DNA of 57,374 nt from a bacterium (GTDB lineage: Bacteria; ARS69). The stretch is from assembly GCA_025774805.1 (NCBI GenBank), contig JALGZR010000057.1, positions 1 through 57,374 of the forward strand, read 5' to 3'. Below the pieces are notes generated by a model. That model was not told where the DNA came from. It did no database searches and was given only the letters and a program-made list of their open reading frames with translations. Positions 1 to 8,886 of this stretch are shown in pieces. Numbering within the stretch: the stretch's first letter is position 1; each line of letters opens with the position of its first letter. Position numbers and translations under genes: made by a program.

Positions 1-78
1 CGAGTCGAAGCGCGATTCGCGATCGCGAGCGGCGAATCGGCCAATACGTCCGCGATCGTCGAGGTGATCGACCCCTAG
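1..78 (+). CDS. C-terminal end of an unidentified protein (partial)
   Basis: Frame 1 is open from the left edge to a TAG at 76-78 and encodes 25 residues ending in AIVEVIDP. The composition looks like normal coding sequence, but too little is present to recognise a family. An inverted-repeat element begins directly after the stop. Confidence 0.5.
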   Translation, partial: RVEARFAIASGESANTSAIVEVIDP

Positions 79-255
79 TCCGCATGTCTCACCGGCCTCT
101 GCCCGGGCAACGGCCTGCCGGGCCTGAATTCGACGCTGCGGCACTTCCCCCCTGCGACGGGGCTACGGCCCCGCCTCGGGCGAAAGCACCCCATTCCCTC
201 GCCAGCCACGACGACTCGCTGCCTCGCGACGAGCCTGGCGAGATCTGCAGGCTTG
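79..255. repeat. Degenerate inverted-repeat element, copy A
   Basis: Starting right after the stop at 78, the left arm (about 81-101, CGCATGTCTCACCGGCCTC) pairs imperfectly with a right arm near 230-255 (GAGCCTGGCGAGATCTGCAG); about 14 of 20 positions match by eye. A second left-arm-like stretch lies near 213-224 (CCCTCGCCAGCC). The left arm resembles the arms of the cleaner copy at 37259-37328. In both cases the element begins immediately downstream of a stop codon, so it may be a dispersed REP-like or terminator-like sequence. Confidence 0.5.
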
Positions 256-301
256 CCGGGCTCTCCCCGGTTCTCGGCCGACGCGGTCTCCTGCTCTCCT
301 G

Positions 302-331
302 TTGACGCAATCGCGCCCGAACGAGCACACT
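302..331 (+). promoter_or_regulatory. Possible sigma70-type promoter for the gene at 369
   Basis: TTGACG at 302-307 is followed after 18 bases by CACACT at 326-331. The -35 matches 5 of 6 consensus bases; the -10 is weak but keeps A2 and T6. Transcription would begin near 338, about 30 bases before the ATG at 369. It is the only candidate I see upstream of the long catabolic operon. Confidence 0.35.
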
Positions 332-368
332 GTCGACAGCGTGCGGAGCGCGGCTGGCCGGATGTGGA

Positions 369-959
369 ATGACTTCGGTAGCGAGCGACCCCAGCCGGAT
401 CGGATGGAAGATGCGGACCCGACCTCGAGAGAGCCCGCCGGGGACCACCTCCCTCGACAAGAGATTCGCGGCACTCTGCCAGATCGTGCGGGCCCAGCAC
501 TTCGCCTGGCGGCAGGCGGTGGCGGAACGCTTCCCCGATGTGGATCCGGCCGAGGTCGTGGCGCTCATGTGGCGCATCACCGGCGAGACGACCGCCCGCG
601 CCTACGCGGGCCGGATCGATACCGCGAAACCGATCGCCCCCCAAGTCGCGGAGAGCATCGTGTGGAGCAGCCGCTGCATGGGAGAGGACGCCATGGTCGA
701 AGTACGCGAAGGGGGCGGGCCGGACGATGACCCGCCCGCGGACGAGGCCTTCGTGCGCCATCGCGGTTGCCCCTGGAAGGCCTGGCACGAGCGAGCGGGC
801 CTTCTCGCCGAAGACCTCCCCGGCTGCGACGAGTGGTTCGGCGAGACGCTCGAGGGCATCAACCGGGTTCTCGGCACGCGCCTCCGATTCGAGACCCTCG
901 AGTCGCTGCCGAAAGGTGACTCGTCCTGTTTGCGCCGCCTGTGGGCGGAGACCGGGTAA
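369..959 (+). CDS. Small protein resembling the ATC-hydrolase (L-2-amino-thiazoline-4-carboxylate hydrolase) family
   Basis: A 196-residue soluble protein without signal peptide. Its C-terminal half has the pattern CPWKAWHERAGLL, then a Trp/Glu-rich stretch ending in LPKGDSSCLRRLW. This resembles the closing GD-x-x-C segment of ATC-hydrolase-like proteins, which often accompany multi-component oxidoreductases. It stands 57 bases upstream of the indolepyruvate oxidoreductase gene on the same strand, so it probably belongs to the operon. The ATG at 369 has only a weak ribosome site; an ATG at 411 is an alternative start. The enzymatic role is not known from sequence; the family assignment is by eye. 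Confidence 0.6.
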   Translation: MTSVASDPSRIGWKMRTRPRESPPGTTSLDKRFAALCQIVRAQHFAWRQAVAERFPDVDPAEVVALMWRITGETTARAYAGRIDTAKPIAPQVAESIVWSSRCMGEDAMVEVREGGGPDDDPPADEAFVRHRGCPWKAWHERAGLLAEDLPGCDEWFGETLEGINRVLGTRLRFETLESLPKGDSSCLRRLWAETG

Positions 960-1016
960 CCCGGAATCCCGAACCGCCTCGGCTTCGTGACGCGCCGCGG
1001 GTCTTCGGAGTGATTC

Positions 1017-4000
1017 ATGAGTGTGGATTCCGACCCTCGAAGCGAGCACCCGCTCCTGATCGCGCGCGAGGGACACTCGGAGTGTCTCCTGGGAAACGAG
1101 GCGATCGTGCGCGGCGCTCTCGAGGCGGGTGTCGCCTTCGCCTGCGGCTACCCGGGAACGCCGTCTTCCGAGATCACGGACACCTTCGCCCGAATCGCCA
1201 AGACCCGGGGGATCGTGTTCGAGTACTCGGTGAACGAGAAAGTGGCGCTCGAGATGGCCTTCGCCACGTCGCTCGCCGGGGCGCGGTCTCTCTGCGCCAT
1301 GAAGCACCTCGGGCTCCTCGTGGCCGGGGATCCCCTCGCGACCATCCCCTATATCGGTGTCGAGGCCGGCATGGTCGTGGTCAGCGCCGGGGATCCGGGG
1401 TGCAGCACGAGTCCCAACGAACAGGATCAGCGCCTCCTGGGGCCGATGCTGCACGTCCCGGTACTCGACCCGAGCACGCCGCAGGAGGCGCACGACATGA
1501 CGCTTTTCGCCTTCGAGCTGTCCGAGAAGAGCCGACTGCCCGTGATCCTTCGCGCCACGACGCGCGTCTGTCATTCCCGGGCGGCCGTCCGGTACGGTCG
1601 CCTTCGCGAGGCCGAAGTGCGGGGATTCGTGCGGGATCCGAAGCGCTACGTTCCGATCCCGACGAACGCGCGTCGCATGCGGGTCGAGCTCCTGGATCGT
1701 CTCGAGCATGCCGGCGCTCTCGTGGCCGGGTCGGGGTTCTTCCGCTGCGAGGGTTCCGGACCGCTCGTCATTCTGGCCGCGGGCTCCCCGGCCGCCACCT
1801 GCGCCGATCTCCTGGACGAGGAGAGGACCCCACCCGGGGTGGCTCTCTGGAGCCTGGGGGTCCTCCACCCCCTGCCGGAGGCCGAGATTGTCGAGCGACT
1901 CCGGGAAGTGGAGAGGGTGCTGGTGGTCGAGGAGCTCGAGCCCTTCGTCGAGGACCGGCTGCGGCTTCTCTGCGCGCGGCACGGCCTGACGCCCGAGATC
2001 CTCGGCAAGCGCACCGGACATCTGCCCGCGACTTTCGAGTACGAGCCGGACGTGATCCGCGTCGCTCTGGGGGAGTTTCTCGGGGCGAGACCCGAGGGTG
2101 CGCGCCGGGGGGAACCGTTCCCGGTGCCCCACAGGCCGCCGACCTTCTGTCCGGGCTGCCCCCACCGGGCCGCGTTCATCGCGGCCCGATCCGTCTTCGA
2201 CGAGGACCAGCTCTACTTCAACGACATCGGCTGCTACACCCTCGGCTACGGCCCGCCGCTCGAGACCGCGGACGCTCTGCTCTGCATGGGTGCGGGCTTC
2301 ACCCTGGCCGCCGGCGTGAGCCGGGTGACCGGGAAGCGCACGGTGGGCTTCGTCGGCGATTCGACGTTCTTCCACAGCGGAATGCCGGCACTCCTCAACG
2401 CCGTCAAGGAGGACGTCGACATGGTCGCCGTCATCCTCGACAACAAGGTGACCGCCATGACGGGCCACCAGGAGTCCGCCGGCAACGTTCCCCGGCACGA
2501 GGTCTCGATCGAGGCGGTCGTGCGCGCGCTCGGGGTCGAGCGGGTGGAGACGGTGGACGCCTACGACCTGCCCCGTACCGTCGCCGCCTTTCGTCGGGCC
2601 CGGGAGGGCCGTGGCGTGAGCGTCGTGATTGTCGAGCGAGCATGTCCCGTCCACGAGGCACGGCAGGACGGGGACCGGGCGGAGATGCGGCTGTACGAGG
2701 TGGACCCGTCGCGCTGCCGGGTGTGCGGGCGCGAGCCGGCCGGCCTGCGGTGCGAGCAGCGGACCACGCAAGGCTTCGAGCGTCAGCTCGCCCGGGGCCG
2801 CGTGATGCGCACACCGGCCTGCCCTCCGGCCGAAGCTCCTTGCACCGTCCGCTGCCCGCTCGCGCTCTGCATCCCGGGATACGTAGGTCACATCGCGGCA
2901 GGCGACTACGTCGGGGCGCTCGAGCATGTCTTGAACCGTACCCCGCTGCCCGAGACGGTCTGCCGGGTGTGCCACCGCCCCTGTGAGAGGGTCTGCGTGC
3001 GCGCGGACACCGACGCGCCGGTCGCGATCAACGATCTGAAGCGCTTCGTGGTCGCGTGGGCCGCCCGGCAGGCGGGGGATTCTCACCGACCGGAGCTCGA
3101 GCCGGTCCATGGGAAGCGGGTGGCCGTGGTCGGGGCCGGTCCCTCCGGACTCACCGCCGCCCACGACCTTCGGCTCCGCGGCTATGCCGTCACGCTGTTC
3201 GATGCCGCCGAGCGACCCGGAGGACTGCTGGCCTACGGCATCCCCTCCCATCGCCTCCCGCGCGAAGCGCTCGAACGGGATGTGGCGCGCATCCTCGGAC
3301 TCGGGATCGCGTTCGAGGGCGGCACCCGACTCGGGCGCGACATCCATCTCGATGGGCTCCTCGAGGACGGGTACGACGCCGTCTACCTCGCAGTGGGCGC
3401 GGGCCGGGCACAGGGGCTGGAGCTCGAGCGGACGCAAGCGGCGGAGGGGCCGTCCGTGGTCGAGGGGCTCGAGTACCTGAGGCGTGTCGCGTGCGACGAG
3501 CCCGTCGAGTCGGCGGGGCGCGTGGTCGTCATCGGAGGCGGCAACGCCGCCGTCGACGCCTCGCGCACGGCGCGGCGGCTCGGCGCCCGGCGGGTCGCCC
3601 TCGCGTGTCTGGAGAGCCGGACGGAGATGCCGGCTCTCGTGGAGGAGGTCGCGGCGGCGGAGCGGGAGGGCGTCGAGCTGCACCCGGGTCTGCGGCCGCA
3701 CGGCCTCGTCGCGGGGGGCGTGGTCTGTATTCCCGCCGGCGAGGACGGAGACAAGACCGTGCTGGAGGCGGACCAGGTCATCGTGGCGATCGGCCAGGAG
3801 GCAGAGCTCGACTTCCTGGATAACGACTCCCCGGCCCTCGCGAAAACCGCCGACGGCCACCTGGTGGTGGATCCCCGGACCGGCCGCACCACGCACCCCC
3901 GCATCTTCGCCGGAGGGGACGTGGCGGGGGGCGAGCGCACCGTGACCGGGGCGATGGCGGCCGGCCAGCGCGCGGCGTGGGCCATCGACCGGGAGCTGCG

Positions 4001-4376
4001 GGGAGCCGAGGCGGCCGACCGTCGGCCCCCGCCGCCGATCCCCGGAAACGGTGAGCCGCCGGAAGCTCGCGCGGAGACCCGCAAGGCCTTTCGCGCGGAT
4101 CGGACGCGTCCGCCGGAGCTGCCGGTGGATCGTCGCATCCCCGGCTTCGAGGAAGTCGTCGGCCCGCTCGAGGAGGATCGCGCGCGGGCCGAGGCGGCAC
4201 GCTGTCTGATGTGCGGCCTGTGCGGGACCTGCCGGGCGTGCATCGAGCTCTTCGCCTGCCCCGCCCTGTACGAGAGCGGCGGCCGGGTCGTCATCGATCC
4301 CGTGCTCTGCACCGGGTGCGGCGTGTGCGCCGAGCTCTGTTCCAACGACGCCATCCGGGAGGTGCCCCGTGGCTGA
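1017..4376 (+). CDS. iorA: Indolepyruvate:ferredoxin oxidoreductase alpha subunit fused to a GltD/DPD-type NAD(P)H flavoprotein
   Basis: A 1119-residue cytoplasmic protein. Residues 1-560 are IorA: the pyrimidine domain with GYPGTPSSEI, the FCPGCPHRAAF cysteine motif near 374, and the TPP domain with GDSTFFHSG near 447 and LDNKVTAMTGHQ. Normal IorA then ends in a ferredoxin domain. Here residues 600-690 are a cysteine-rich dihydropyrimidine-dehydrogenase-type Fe-S domain, 700-990 a GltD-like FAD/NAD(P) oxidoreductase (VGAGPSGLTAA near 700, VVIGGGNAAVDA near 836, GGDVAGGERT near 965), and only the last 60 residues carry the ferredoxin cysteines (CLMCGLCGTCRAC, CTGCGVCAELC). Expected reaction: arylpyruvate + CoA to arylacetyl-CoA + CO2, with electrons passed internally to NAD(P). 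A GGAG site precedes the ATG at 1017. iorB follows with an 8-base overlap. Confidence 0.9.
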   Translation: MSVDSDPRSEHPLLIAREGHSECLLGNEAIVRGALEAGVAFACGYPGTPSSEITDTFARIAKTRGIVFEYSVNEKVALEMAFATSLAGARSLCAMKHLGLLVAGDPLATIPYIGVEAGMVVVSAGDPGCSTSPNEQDQRLLGPMLHVPVLDPSTPQEAHDMTLFAFELSEKSRLPVILRATTRVCHSRAAVRYGRLREAEVRGFVRDPKRYVPIPTNARRMRVELLDRLEHAGALVAGSGFFRCEGSGPLVILAAGSPAATCADLLDEERTPPGVALWSLGVLHPLPEAEIVERLREVERVLVVEELEPFVEDRLRLLCARHGLTPEILGKRTGHLPATFEYEPDVIRVALGEFLGARPEGARRGEPFPVPHRPPTFCPGCPHRAAFIAARSVFDEDQLYFNDIGCYTLGYGPPLETADALLCMGAGFTLAAGVSRVTGKRTVGFVGDSTFFHSGMPALLNAVKEDVDMVAVILDNKVTAMTGHQESAGNVPRHEVSIEAVVRALGVERVETVDAYDLPRTVAAFRRAREGRGVSVVIVERACPVHEARQDGDRAEMRLYEVDPSRCRVCGREPAGLRCEQRTTQGFERQLARGRVMRTPACPPAEAPCTVRCPLALCIPGYVGHIAAGDYVGALEHVLNRTPLPETVCRVCHRPCERVCVRADTDAPVAINDLKRFVVAWAARQAGDSHRPELEPVHGKRVAVVGAGPSGLTAAHDLRLRGYAVTLFDAAERPGGLLAYGIPSHRLPREALERDVARILGLGIAFEGGTRLGRDIHLDGLLEDGYDAVYLAVGAGRAQGLELERTQAAEGPSVVEGLEYLRRVACDEPVESAGRVVVIGGGNAAVDASRTARRLGARRVALACLESRTEMPALVEEVAAAEREGVELHPGLRPHGLVAGGVVCIPAGEDGDKTVLEADQVIVAIGQEAELDFLDNDSPALAKTADGHLVVDPRTGRTTHPRIFAGGDVAGGERTVTGAMAAGQRAAWAIDRELRGAEAADRRPPPPIPGNGEPPEARAETRKAFRADRTRPPELPVDRRIPGFEEVVGPLEEDRARAEAARCLMCGLCGTCRACIELFACPALYESGGRVVIDPVLCTGCGVCAELCSNDAIREVPRG

Positions 4377-5013
4377 GCGGCGCCTCGCGGTCCTGCTCGT
4401 GGGCGTGGGAGGCCAGGGGGTGTTGACGGCGTCCCGGATTCTCGGAGATGCCGCTCATGCGGCCGGGAAGAATGTCGTCGTGGGGCAGCTCCACGGCCTG
4501 TCCCAGCGCGGCGGGAGCGTGGAGTGCTCCGTCCTCTTCGGGCCGGGCCGGAGCTCCTTCGTCTCGGTGGCGGACGTCGTCGTCGGCTTCGAGCCGCTCG
4601 AGACGCTGCGCGCCCGGAACCGCATGCGGCCCGGGACGAAGGTGTTGGTCAATCGAGGGCGGATCCTGCTGCCCGAGCTCGGTCGCGCGGTGCAGCCCTA
4701 TCCACCTCTCGAGCAGGTCCTGACCGAGATCCGGGCGGTGTCGTCCACCGTGGTCGAGGTGGACGGGCGCGCCGCCATGGAGAGGGTGGTGGAGGCGAGG
4801 ACCCTCAACATCGTCGTTCTCGGGGCCCTGGCCGGACTCGGGTGGCTTCCTTTCGATGAGACCAGGCTGTGGCGGGGGGTGGAGCGTCTCTGTCGCCCCC
4901 GCTACCGGGACGTCAACCGGCGGGCCTTCGACCTCGGACGCGCCCTCATCTCCGGCCCGTCCCCCGAGGTGGAGAACACGGAACCGGAGAAGGGGGCTTT
5001 GAGAAGCGGATGA
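4369..5013 (+). CDS. iorB: Indolepyruvate:ferredoxin oxidoreductase beta subunit
   Basis: A 214-residue gamma/beta-type POR subunit. The N-terminus has LLVGVGGQGVLTASRILG, the hallmark of the family, followed by GLSQRGGSVECSV. It completes the 2-oxoacid oxidoreductase encoded upstream. The GTG start at 4369 overlaps the iorA stop by eight bases and has a GGGAGG ribosome site at 4357-4362; its stop overlaps the next ATG (ATGA at 5010). The overlaps indicate translational coupling and a stoichiometric complex. Substrate preference for aryl pyruvates follows from family similarity and context, not from a specific residue. Confidence 0.92.
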   Translation: MAERRLAVLLVGVGGQGVLTASRILGDAAHAAGKNVVVGQLHGLSQRGGSVECSVLFGPGRSSFVSVADVVVGFEPLETLRARNRMRPGTKVLVNRGRILLPELGRAVQPYPPLEQVLTEIRAVSSTVVEVDGRAAMERVVEARTLNIVVLGALAGLGWLPFDETRLWRGVERLCRPRYRDVNRRAFDLGRALISGPSPEVENTEPEKGALRSG

Positions 5014-7151
5014 CCGAGCGATTCAAGCTGGGCATCGACGTCGGCGGGACGTTCACGGACCTGTTCCTCTGGTCCTCGAGCGGAGAGGTGGCGACCTTCA
5101 AGGTGCTCTCCACCCCCCACGACCCCTCCGTGGGCGTGGTCGACGGCCTGCAGCGCATCGCCGCGGGCAAGAAGCTCGAGGTGGAGCATCTCGGTCCGCT
5201 CATCGATGCCATCGTCCACGGCACCACCGTCACCACGAACGCGGTGCTCACCCGAGGCGGGGCCTCCGTGGGGCTCCTCACGACCGAGGGCGTGCGGGAC
5301 GCCCTGGAGATGCGGCGCGGAATCAGGGAGGAGCAGTACGACAACCGTTACCGCAACGTCGTTCCGCTCGTGCCGCGCTATCTCCGTCGCCCGGTGCGCG
5401 GGCGACTCGACTACCGCGGCGTGGAAATCGAGCCGCTCGACGCGGAGGGAGTGTTCCGGGCCTGCGGAACGATGCGCGAAGAAGGCGTAGAGTCCGTCGC
5501 CATCTGCTTCATGAATGCCTTCGCCAATCCGGCCCATGAGCGGGCCGCCGCCGAGATCGTGCGCTCGGAGATGCCGGGCGCCTACCTGAGCGTATCGAGC
5601 GAAGTCGTTCCCACGATCCGCTTCTACAATCGCGTCTCTACCACGGTGCTCAACGCCTACGTCGGGCCCGTGCTGCGCGACTACTTGAAGAGCCTCGAAG
5701 CCCGTCTCGCGCGCGTGGGCTTCGAGGGAGCGCTGCTGATCATGCAGTCGAGTGGCGGCGTGGGGCTGCCGGAGTCGATGGTCGAACGGCCCGCGGCCAC
5801 GCTCCTCTCGGGGCCGGCGGCCGGTCCCCGGGCGGCCGTCAGCTTCTCCGAGGAGCACGACCGACCGTCCTGCCTCGTCGTCGACATGGGCGGCACGAGC
5901 TTCGACGCTTCGCTGGTGCGCGACGGCCGGGTGGCGCTCCGGGCGGAGGGGGACATCGACCGCCTCCGCATCGCCCTTCCGATGCTGGAGATCGTGACGA
6001 TCGGCGCGGGGGGAGGGAGCGTGGGCTGGATCGACGCCGGCGGCCTCCTGCGCATGGGCCCCGAATCCGCCGGGGCCGACCCGGGACCGGCCTGCTACGA
6101 CCTCGGAGGGGTGCGCCCCACGTGCACGGACGCGGACCTGCTGCTGGGGTACCTGGACCCGGACAACTTCGCCGGCGGGAAGATGAAGCTGCGGCCGGAG
6201 CTCGCCCGCCGGGCGATCGCGGAGCACGTCGGCCGGCCGCTCGGCCTCGGCGAGGAGCAGGCCGCGGCCGGCATGTACCGCGTGATCAACTCCAACATGG
6301 CGCACGGGGTGCGCGAGATCACCATCAAGCGCGGTCTCGATCCACGGGACTTCCCCATGGTGATGGCCGGCGGGGCGGGTGCGCTGCACGCGTGCATGAT
6401 CGCCGACGAGCTGGACATCCCGGCCGTGGTGGTCCCGGGTCCCGCCTCGGTTCTCTGCGCCGTCGGCATGCTGATGAGCGACCTGCAACACGACTACGTC
6501 CGCTCCTACGTGACCCGGATTTCCACTTTGGATCCCGAGGCCCTGAGGACGCTCGTGTCGGAGATGGTCTCGGCGGGGGAGGAGCAGCTCGCGCGGGAGG
6601 GAGTGCCGGAAGAACGACGCGAGCACCTCGCTGCTCTCGACCTGCGCTACCTCAAGCAGTATCACGAGGTCACCGTGTGGGTGACCCGCGAGGCGATCGA
6701 AGCGGGGGACCTGGAGGCTCTCACGGCTCCGTTCCACGCCGAGCACAATCGTCTCTACGGCTACGACCTGGCCGCGGAAGGGACGGGACTCGAGCTCATC
6801 AACGTCCGGGTCCGCTCGCTGGGTCGCACGGAGAAGCCCGCGCTCCCTCGCCTCGCGCGGGGCGACCCGGATCCCGGTCCCGCTTTCCGAGGGCGGCGGC
6901 GGGCCTTCGTCCCCGACCGGGATGAGTTCGACGAGGTACCGGTGTACGACGGCCACGCGCTGCGGGCCGGGAACGAGGTTTCGGGCCCCGCCCTGCTCGA
7001 GCGGACGGATACCACCATCTTCGTCAGCGCCGCTTATGCGGCGCGGATCGACGACCGGGGAAGCGCCCTTCTGCAACGGAACGGAGGCGCCGGCGGGAGC
7101 GCGACGAGGGCGGAGCGCACCGCGGTCGGAACCGCACGGAGCGACCGATGA
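5010..7151 (+). CDS. Hydantoinase A / acetone-carboxylase beta-type ATP-dependent subunit
   Basis: A 713-residue HyuA-family protein. GIDVGGTFTDLF at residues 8-19 and DMGGTSFDASLV near 291 are the two phosphate-binding loops of the actin-like ATPase fold. HGTTVTTNAVLTR and GPAAGPRAA are further family motifs. The ATG at 5010 overlaps the iorB stop; a longer frame to 4869 exists but lacks support. Family members use ATP to open cyclic amides (hydantoins, oxoprolines) or to activate ketones for carboxylation. Next to a Mo-hydroxylase and an Ior complex, the most consistent role is ATP-dependent opening of the lactam ring of 2-oxoindole-3-acetate, as proposed for IaaC/IaaE. The substrate is inference. 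Confidence 0.88.
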   Translation: MTERFKLGIDVGGTFTDLFLWSSSGEVATFKVLSTPHDPSVGVVDGLQRIAAGKKLEVEHLGPLIDAIVHGTTVTTNAVLTRGGASVGLLTTEGVRDALEMRRGIREEQYDNRYRNVVPLVPRYLRRPVRGRLDYRGVEIEPLDAEGVFRACGTMREEGVESVAICFMNAFANPAHERAAAEIVRSEMPGAYLSVSSEVVPTIRFYNRVSTTVLNAYVGPVLRDYLKSLEARLARVGFEGALLIMQSSGGVGLPESMVERPAATLLSGPAAGPRAAVSFSEEHDRPSCLVVDMGGTSFDASLVRDGRVALRAEGDIDRLRIALPMLEIVTIGAGGGSVGWIDAGGLLRMGPESAGADPGPACYDLGGVRPTCTDADLLLGYLDPDNFAGGKMKLRPELARRAIAEHVGRPLGLGEEQAAAGMYRVINSNMAHGVREITIKRGLDPRDFPMVMAGGAGALHACMIADELDIPAVVVPGPASVLCAVGMLMSDLQHDYVRSYVTRISTLDPEALRTLVSEMVSAGEEQLAREGVPEERREHLAALDLRYLKQYHEVTVWVTREAIEAGDLEALTAPFHAEHNRLYGYDLAAEGTGLELINVRVRSLGRTEKPALPRLARGDPDPGPAFRGRRRAFVPDRDEFDEVPVYDGHALRAGNEVSGPALLERTDTTIFVSAAYAARIDDRGSALLQRNGGAGGSATRAERTAVGTARSDR

Positions 7152-8875
7152 GCGACGGACCGGCGATCGACAAGGTGCTCGTGGCGATCATCGGCCACGC
7201 GCTCAAGGCGATCACGGACGAGATGAGCATCGCCATGCAGAAGACCACGCGCTCGCCGATCCTCTGCGAAGCCAAGGATTTCGTCACCGGACTGTACGAC
7301 GCCGAAGGTCGGATGCTGGAACAGACCGAGAACCTCCCCATCCTGAGCTTTTCGCTCGGACCCGTCTGCCGCCACATCGCCGAGCGATTCCGCGGCGAGG
7401 TGTATCCCGGCGACGTCTTCTTCCACAACGACGTGTTCTCGCTGGGCAATCAGAACAACGACGTGGCCGCCTTCAAGCCCATCTTCGTGGGGGACACCCT
7501 GGTCGCGTGGGCCGCCTGCAAGGGCCACCAGGCCGACATCGGCGGGGCCGTGCGCGGCGGCTACAACCCCAATGCCACCGAGGTCTGGCAGGAGGCGCTG
7601 CGGATTCCCGCCGTCAAGGTCTACGAGCGCGGCGAGCTGCGTCGCGACGTTTGGGATCTCATCTTCGCGAACGTCCGCCTGCCGATCGTTCAGGAGGACA
7701 TGCGCGCGGAGATCGGCGGCTGCACGGTGGGCGACCGGCGACTGTGCGCGCTCGTCGAGAAGTACGGGCTCGAGCGGTTCGAAGCCCACAAGGAGGCGCT
7801 CTTCGAGTCCACGCGACGAATGATGGAGGCGGAGATCCGGAGCATCCCCAACGGCACCTACCGGGGCGAGAGCACGGTCTACTTCGACGGCCGCACCCCC
7901 GGCTCCCGCTACCGGATCCGGGTGAAGATCACGGTGGAGGACGAGCGCATCGTCTTCGACTACTCCGACACCGATCCCCAGACGACCGGCTTCGTCAACG
8001 GCACGTACACGTCGAGCGCCTCGGCCACGACGCTCACGTTCCTGCAGATGGTGAACTCGGAGATTCCCCACAATCACGGGATGATCGAGCCCCTCGAGAT
8101 CATCATCCCGGAGGGGACGATCCTCAACGCCGCCTACCCCGCGGCGACGACCTTCGGCAACCACCTCTGCCCCCCGAACGCGGACGCGATCATCCGCGCG
8201 CTGGCTCCTGTGATCCCCGAGCGGGTGACGGCCGGCTGGAACAACCTGCTCTGTTCCCTCTCCTCCGGCCATGACCCGCGGCGTCAAGACACCTACGTGG
8301 ACATTCTCTTCATGGGTCTCAAGGGCGGATCCGGTGCGACGCACGACTGCGACGGCTACGACCACATCGGCATGATCGACGCCTCGGGCGGGCTGCTGGA
8401 TCAGGACTACGAGATGTTCGAGCAGCAGACTCCCCACCGTCTGGAGAAGCACGAATTCCTGACGGACTCGGCCGGCCCGGGTCGCTTCCGCGGGGGACTC
8501 GGCGTGGAGACGCGCTATCGGGTGGGGGGCGAGGGGACGCAGATCGTCGTGTTCGGCGACGGAGACGTGGAGCCCGCGTTCGGGCTGTTCGGCGGCGGGC
8601 CGGGCACGCTCAACAAGATCGAGCTCCATCGTCCGGACGGAACGGTCGGGAAGACGACGAGCAAGGATCTGATCACGGACGTGCCGGCCGGCACTCTCTA
8701 CGTGCAGGAGGCCGGCCCGCCGGTCGAGCGCCCCGCGGAGGTGGTGGCGCGGGAGGTGCGCGACGGGAAGATCTCGCCCGCGGCGGCGGCCGAGCGGTAC
8801 GGCGTGGTCGTGGACCCGGAGACGATGGAGCTTCGGACGGAGGAGACGAAGACGCTGCGCGCGAGCAAGGCGTGA
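7148..8875 (+). CDS. Hydantoinase B / acetone-carboxylase alpha-type subunit
   Basis: A 575-residue HyuB-family protein, partner of the gene before it, with an ATGA overlap at 7148. Recognisable segments are ALKAITDEMS, SPILCEAKDF, GDVFFHNDVF and the glycine-rich GRFRGGLGVETRY near the C-terminal quarter. Length is typical for HyuB. The A and B subunits together form the ATP-dependent amidohydrolase or carboxylase. The 65 residues after the glycine-rich core are Glu/Arg-rich and resemble tails of acetophenone-carboxylase-like members. No acetone-carboxylase gamma subunit is found, which favours a hydrolase over a carboxylase. Confidence 0.88.
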   Translation: MSDGPAIDKVLVAIIGHALKAITDEMSIAMQKTTRSPILCEAKDFVTGLYDAEGRMLEQTENLPILSFSLGPVCRHIAERFRGEVYPGDVFFHNDVFSLGNQNNDVAAFKPIFVGDTLVAWAACKGHQADIGGAVRGGYNPNATEVWQEALRIPAVKVYERGELRRDVWDLIFANVRLPIVQEDMRAEIGGCTVGDRRLCALVEKYGLERFEAHKEALFESTRRMMEAEIRSIPNGTYRGESTVYFDGRTPGSRYRIRVKITVEDERIVFDYSDTDPQTTGFVNGTYTSSASATTLTFLQMVNSEIPHNHGMIEPLEIIIPEGTILNAAYPAATTFGNHLCPPNADAIIRALAPVIPERVTAGWNNLLCSLSSGHDPRRQDTYVDILFMGLKGGSGATHDCDGYDHIGMIDASGGLLDQDYEMFEQQTPHRLEKHEFLTDSAGPGRFRGGLGVETRYRVGGEGTQIVVFGDGDVEPAFGLFGGGPGTLNKIELHRPDGTVGKTTSKDLITDVPAGTLYVQEAGPPVERPAEVVAREVRDGKISPAAAAERYGVVVDPETMELRTEETKTLRASKA

Positions 8876-8886
8876 GGAGCACCGGG

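Noticed and set aside
75-3896. Minus-strand open frame of 1273 codons antisense to iorA
   Set aside because: Highly Arg/Gly/His-rich, no domain recognisable, and fully overlaps a well-conserved gene. Long antisense frames are expected at this GC content.
5010-8875. Acetone or acetophenone carboxylase
   Set aside because: The two subunits fit, but no gamma subunit or extra carboxylase component is present and the neighbours point to an amide-opening hydrolase. Kept only as an alternative.
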